From contig RBZT01000708.1 in the NCBI GenBank assembly GCA_003693705.1, forward strand, positions 1 to 21,833: a DNA stretch of 21,833 nt, written 5' to 3'. The translations under genes and the position numbers were made by a program. Every line of letters starts with the position of its first letter. Positions within the stretch are counted from its first letter, which is position 1. This document shows, piece by piece, positions 18,487 through 21,833 of this stretch. The stretch comes from Polymyxa betae (lineage: Eukaryota > Endomyxa > Phytomyxea > Plasmodiophorida > Plasmodiophoridae). The notes under the pieces were generated by a model that was not told where the DNA came from, searched no databases, and saw only the letters and a program-made list of their open reading frames with translations.

Positions 18487-18864
18487 GAACACCAAAAGCC
18501 TGTCCTTTCCTGCCAATGACTGAGAAAATCTGCCCTTATCACGCACTTTCTTGCGTTCTGCCACAATCCTGCGATTCCTCTGCGATTCTGCCAATGTGCG
18601 CATTAGTTTTGGGCGGAGGCCGCAACACCTGATCCAGTTTTCTCGTTTGCTATTGCCTTTTCAGGCGTTTCACTATCAGCGTTTGTCTGCCTCTGTCTTG
18701 ACAAACCAATCGTCAGAAGTCTGTTGGATTGCCGTGGACTATTTTGATATCTGTAATTGATATTATATTTATCTTTGATAAATCCAGATTTTTCCGGAAA
18801 TTTTGGAGATTGGTATTTCACATGGGTGTATCTTATATTACCTCATCTGTATCCTTAGTTCTCT
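18487..18864. other. No gene recognised
   Basis: Both strands have only short frames without motifs. TGCCAATG and CTGCCACAATCCTGCGATTC-like short repeats occur around 18510-18600. The segment runs A/T-rich into the tandem array. Confidence 0.4.
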
Positions 18865-20225
18865 ATATAGGATAGTCGCGGGCGGCACCATGGATTATAG
18901 ATCGAGGTCCAACACCTCGACACGGCCATGTCCTGTCAGAATCTGGTGATCGTTCGAGGTGTCGCACGATTTGGGGGCCATCTCAGCCCATAACATGATT
19001 CGCAGACATTTCCTTTTTCGATAGGGCTGAATCACTGCCCATTTCAATATTTTTTTCATTGCTGAAGGCATTTAGCATGGGATCGTTGAGAAACAAGTGT
19101 AAGCTTTTTTCGTTTCTTCTAGAGTCGTTATTGATTGTGAGTCTCTACCATTTATGGACCGTCGTCACGCTTTAGTAAGCTTATCGATCGTTCTGTAGGA
19201 CCATTTGGCGACACCATTAATGGTCGAATGAGTTGCTGGACATCACGCCGGCCGTATACATGCTATATCTGGCGCTCATTCGAGGTATCGCGCGATATGG
19301 GCCCGTTATAGCCCATATCTATTCTTCTATCATTTCTGTTATTTTGGCAGGACTGATACTCTGTCCGATTTGGATTATTATCATTTTAGAAGCCATTTTG
19401 GTTTTTTGTGTTGAAGATAAATTTGCGGGATTCCGACACATTTTCTTCCGCAAGTCCGTAGACGGCATGACACGTCAACAACTACATCCTCTGTCATGGG
19501 AGCCACGTCAGCAATGGCCATATAAGGAACTGACCATATATCAAGGATTCCAGGACTCTCATCCCGAGTGGAGACGCCACGTCAGCACGACAGCCACGGC
19601 GTCCGAATCAAGAAACGATTCTAACCGGATGCAGCCGGAAATAAAACACTCACTCTCAATTCTCTCATTCAAAGAACGTGTGTCTCGTTCGTTCTTTATC
19701 CATCCAACATTTTGAATGTTTATCTCGTCCTTAATAGTGAAAAATTGGAGTTTTTATTTACTATGGGTTTCTATCACTATCATTTTGCTATAGGACCACA
19801 TGGCGACACCAGTGCTAGCTGCACCACATAAAGTTAATCATCTACATGTTAAACCTGTCGTTCGTTTGAGGTATCGCTTCATATTTGCCCATTTTTAACC
19901 CATTTCAATATTTTTCTATCATTTCTTCACTTTGATAGGACTGATATTCTTCCCAATTTGTATTATTTTTCTTGGTTGAAGTCCCTTGGACTTTTTAAAT
20001 TTTTTTCACATCCTTTTTTGTAAATTTTAGAGTTTTTATTTACTATGAGTTTCTATCACAATCATTAGAGACCATCTCACATTGTAAGTTTTTCTTGCTA
20101 TAGGATCCATGGCGACACAATAGATGTGTTGAATGAGTTGCTGCACTTCAAGCCAGTCGTGTACATGCTCCCTTTGTCGTTCGTTCGATTTTTTGCACGA
20201 TATGGGCCTAATTTTAGCCACTAGA
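18865..20225. repeat. Degenerate tandem array, unit about 280-320 bp, at least four copies
   Basis: Four landmark sets recur in the same order. (a) TAGGACCA...GGCGACACCA at about 18875 (eroded), 19197-19216, 19791-19811 and 20101-20119. (b) TCGTTYGAGGTATCGC-like at about 18952, 19278, 19860 and 20180. (c) CCCATTTCAATATTTTT at about 19036 and 19900, with a relative at 19311. (d) AGGACTGATAYTCT at about 19350 and 19937. (e) GAGTTTTTATTTACTATG at 19749-19766 and 20030-20047, with a relative at about 19122. After subtracting the 301-bp solo LTR and its 5-bp duplication from copy 2, spacing is about 280-325 bp throughout. Copy 4 stops at about 20222 against a SANT-like gene remnant. No conserved coding frame is evident, although copies 2 and 4 share a short frame with ELL..KP/TPxVYML. 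It may be a satellite or a transposon-borne repeat. Confidence 0.75.
19409..19709. mobile_element. Solo LTR, 301 bp, with perfect target duplication
   Basis: The segment starts TGTTGAAGATAAAT and ends TTTATCCATCCAACA, giving 5-bp inverted ends TGTTG...CAACA. TTTTG flanks it on both sides (19404-19408 and 19710-19714). It sits inside tandem-array copy 2 and accounts for that copy's extra length. Internal features fit an LTR: CATATAAGGAAC as a possible TATA region (about 19519) and AAATAAAACACTC as a polyadenylation-like signal (about 19640), which suggests plus orientation. It is unrelated in sequence to the copia LTRs. A solo LTR arises by recombination between the two LTRs of a full element. 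Confidence 0.9.
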
Positions 20226-20663
20226 CCAGCTCGCCGGCCGAAATGATCAAACATAGCTTCCCAGTGATCTGGCTTTTTGGGCTGTTTGACATTGCCGATT
20301 TCGGTCTCGGCTTCTACTATTAGTCGATAAAACTTGCCTTCAGGTTGCTGTATTTGTTTGTCACCTGATCCACGCTCAACTTGAGATCAAAGTCTGTATT
20401 GCCTGCAAGAGTAACTTTCGTCCACCCCGCAGCAACCTTTCGCGTATTTTGAGCTTCAAGAAACAAGTTTTTGAGTAGACGTTTCTCATTCTGCAATGTT
20501 TCGATCATTTCTGTAGACCAATCTGCTTCTTCGGCGTTTGGGTTGTCTTTTTTCGCCTTTTAGCAGGGCACCCGCGGCCTCGCTTCGGCTGCTTGCCATC
20601 TGGTTTCACTACAATAGTCCCTGTGTTAGTTTCCAATGCTATCGAATCTGGCAGCGACTCCAT
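20215..20663 (-). pseudogene. SANT/Myb-like DNA-binding protein, truncated by the array
   Basis: The minus-strand ATG at 20661-20663 starts MESLPDSIALETNTGTIVV, followed by a basic, AT-hook-like patch PKRGRGCPAKRRKK (about 20560-20600). After a frameshift near 20520 comes a SANT/Myb-like domain: STEMIETLQNEKRLLKNLFL, AAGWTKVTLAGNT, KLSVDQVTNKYSNLKA (20320-20515). Another shift gives YRLIVEAETEIGN, then KPDHWEAMFDHFGRRAGL, the conserved 'P..W..m..hFG' end of this domain type. The protein then runs straight into tandem-array copy 4 at about 20222. Such proteins partner DDE transposases or occur as lone domesticated copies. No transposase is adjacent on this strand. Confidence 0.7.
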
Positions 20664-21140
20664 GGGACAGCTGATCGATGAGATGACAATACCCTACTGC
20701 ATACACGGAAACGCAATTTGATTTTCTATATTATTTATTCCATATAAATAGTATTATTTACTTGGACCACAATAATCATTCCACGGAGTATTGAGATCGC
20801 ATTATTTTTAATTGGACCAGGCTCTAAAGTAATTAAAAGGATCGGAGGACTTGGGAGATCCCGCTGGGTCCCGCTCTGGGTCCCGGACTTACGCAGACAA
20901 TCGCAGTTATTTGGAACCAAAGGTCGTTGTGAATCCAAAGAACTACAGTTATTTGGGACGAAGGACCCATGCTCATAAACAATCTGCGCTTATAAACTTG
21001 ATTAAAATGCATCCTGTTTTCTCAAAGGACATGTCCCGGCCGTCGTTCCTTATCTCCATACCTTTGACCGATGCCGCTGGACCACCCGGTGACTTCCTGG
21101 CCGAACCTCCTGCCATGCCGTGCCTTGCTTTGTCGCATTC
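20664..21140. other. Spacer with short direct repeats
   Basis: Two small direct repeats are seen. GGGTCCCGCT/GGGTCCCGG lies around 20859-20887. CAGTTATTTGG, followed by a related ACSAAGG-like stretch, starts at 20904 and 20946 (42-bp offset). An open plus frame 20851-21213 covers this region but has no recognisable motif and leads out of frame into the recombinase. It could be the decayed N-terminus of that gene. Confidence 0.35.
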
Positions 21141-21149
21141 TTTATTGAA

Positions 21150-21833
21150 CATAGAGATACACGAATCAGTTCGACGAGCGCATGCCAGAGGTGTTAAAAT
21201 TCGGCCCGGGTAACACTTCGAAAGCGTATTCTGCTCAACAAATGGAATTTCAAGCATTGTGCAGCGGTAAAAGATTTATAGATGGCTATACTGTAACCGG
21301 AGACAAGCTGCATCTTTTTCTAAAAGATCAGGTTATTGGAGGAAGTTCAAAGAAGGGAAAGCGGATTGATAATGGCGTTGTCATCAAAGTCGGAAAATCG
21401 ACGTGTTCGGTTACACTGCAGCGATCGTCGACCTCTGGCGGCAGCAAGTAACGATGAGAATAAACTCTCATCCGAATCCGCGTTATTACAATGTTATGAG
21501 GCTTCTTAAGAATTCGGAATACGAAACTCAGCAGCAGAGGCGCGAAAATTTGTAGATCGTGGAATCGGAGCTCTGATAGACGGATACTCGACATCAGAAC
21601 AATTGGTCCAGATTGAAAGAGTATTTTGGCAGAAAAACCGAGACGCTGGTCAGCATCTCAGGAACTTGTGCGCATTCTTTATCTCACACTACGCTTTGCT
21701 GCGAGAAGAATCTGTCCGGCAACTCGACCTCGCCGAAGTGCATTCGATGGACCTGGAAAATGAAGGATTCAAGAAATGTTATGTGCTCTGTTTGTTCTTG
21801 TCAAGACTTGACGCCAACATTGGAATACGCGAC
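21150..21833 (+). pseudogene. Crypton-type tyrosine recombinase, runs off the window
   Basis: Plus-strand blocks match the Ndc10/Crypton-like recombinase family of fungi and oomycetes. The helical N-terminal 'SAM-like' domain reads GNTSKAYSAQQMEFQALC and FIDGYTVTGDKLHLFLKDQV (21209-21335). After a shift come YTAAIVDLWRQQ and INSHPNPRYYNVMRLLKN (about 21408-21510). After two stops and a shift come KFVDRGIGALIDGYSTSEQL (about 21550-21605), QHLRNLCAFFISHYALLREE (about 21650-21710), the block expected to carry the first catalytic Arg, and VRQLDLAEVHSMDLENEGFK. The frame is open to the window end, so the catalytic HxxR and Tyr motifs lie outside. Cryptons move by tyrosine-recombinase integration and have no DDE nuclease. 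At least two frameshifts are present. Confidence 0.78.

Noticed and set aside
18388-18603. Minus-strand Lys/Arg-rich frame as a basic small protein
   Set aside because: Largely antisense to the plus-strand coiled-coil fragment; its charge pattern is what an antisense reading of that region would give, and it has no independent support.
19441-19705. Solo LTR starting at TGACACGTC instead
   Set aside because: The flanks of that start (CGGCA versus TTTTG) do not match, whereas TGTTG...CAACA at 19409-19709 has perfect TTTTG duplications.
19233-19715. 160-codon plus frame with hydrophobic segments as a membrane protein
   Set aside because: It crosses from array copy 2 into the solo LTR, so its continuity is accidental.
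1-21833. CRISPR array, bacterial operon or phage system
   Set aside because: Spliceosomal introns, LTR elements and eukaryotic DNA transposons dominate, and there are no regularly spaced short direct repeats with unique spacers.

Overview
The window is eukaryotic and almost entirely transposon wreckage. I found no intact host gene, rRNA, tRNA or CRISPR array. Short GT-AG introns (45-65 bp, one of about 157 bp) with TACTAAC-like branch sites, and DNA-transposon families that I associate from memory with Phytophthora-type genomes (a C2HC/RNase-H-like hAT relative, several Harbinger lineages with SANT/Myb-type partners, an Ndc10-like Crypton), suggest an oomycete. An early-diverging fungus is the main alternative. 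The organism call is inference.

Left to right: 1-560 holds no recognisable gene. 990-1714 (minus) is a broken PIF/Harbinger nuclease. 1720-3100 is unexplained. 3120-3608 (plus) is an unrecognised reading frame with one stop. About 3745-5140 (minus) is a near full-length but multiply frameshifted hAT-like protein. 5384-5487 is a small inverted-repeat (MITE-like) unit, followed by a low-complexity reading frame. At 6365-8826 lies a complete but internally deleted Ty1/copia element on the minus strand: two 172-bp LTRs, a copia-style half-tRNA-iMet primer site, a polypurine tract and a near-perfect 5-bp target duplication. It landed inside an 18-bp-period minisatellite whose two halves now flank it.

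9090-10876 is a Harbinger element of the plant-transposon-protein type: transposase on plus, SANT/Myb-like partner on minus, tail to tail. 11200-12900 is a second, unrelated Harbinger: a coiled-coil partner on plus and a DDE transposase on minus, with stops about 5 bp apart. 13282-15312 is a Ty3/gypsy remnant (gag, zinc knuckle, protease, then directly the integrase zinc finger; RT and RNase H are missing). 15388-18026 is a MULE-type gene with FLYWCH-like and MULE domains and at least five introns, several of whose joins keep the frame. 18041-18486 is a short acidic/coiled-coil reading frame.

About 18865-20225 is a degenerate tandem array of a roughly 280-320-bp unit, at least four copies, one interrupted by a perfect 301-bp solo LTR with TTTTG target duplications. 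The array cuts into a minus-strand SANT/Myb-like gene (20215-20663). The window ends inside a Crypton-type tyrosine recombinase (21150 onward). No element keeps an open catalytic frame, so the region looks like an old, layered transposon graveyard. I did not find a convincing new biological system. The best leads are the non-Myb partner of the second Harbinger, the tandem array, and the nested insertions that give a relative order of events.
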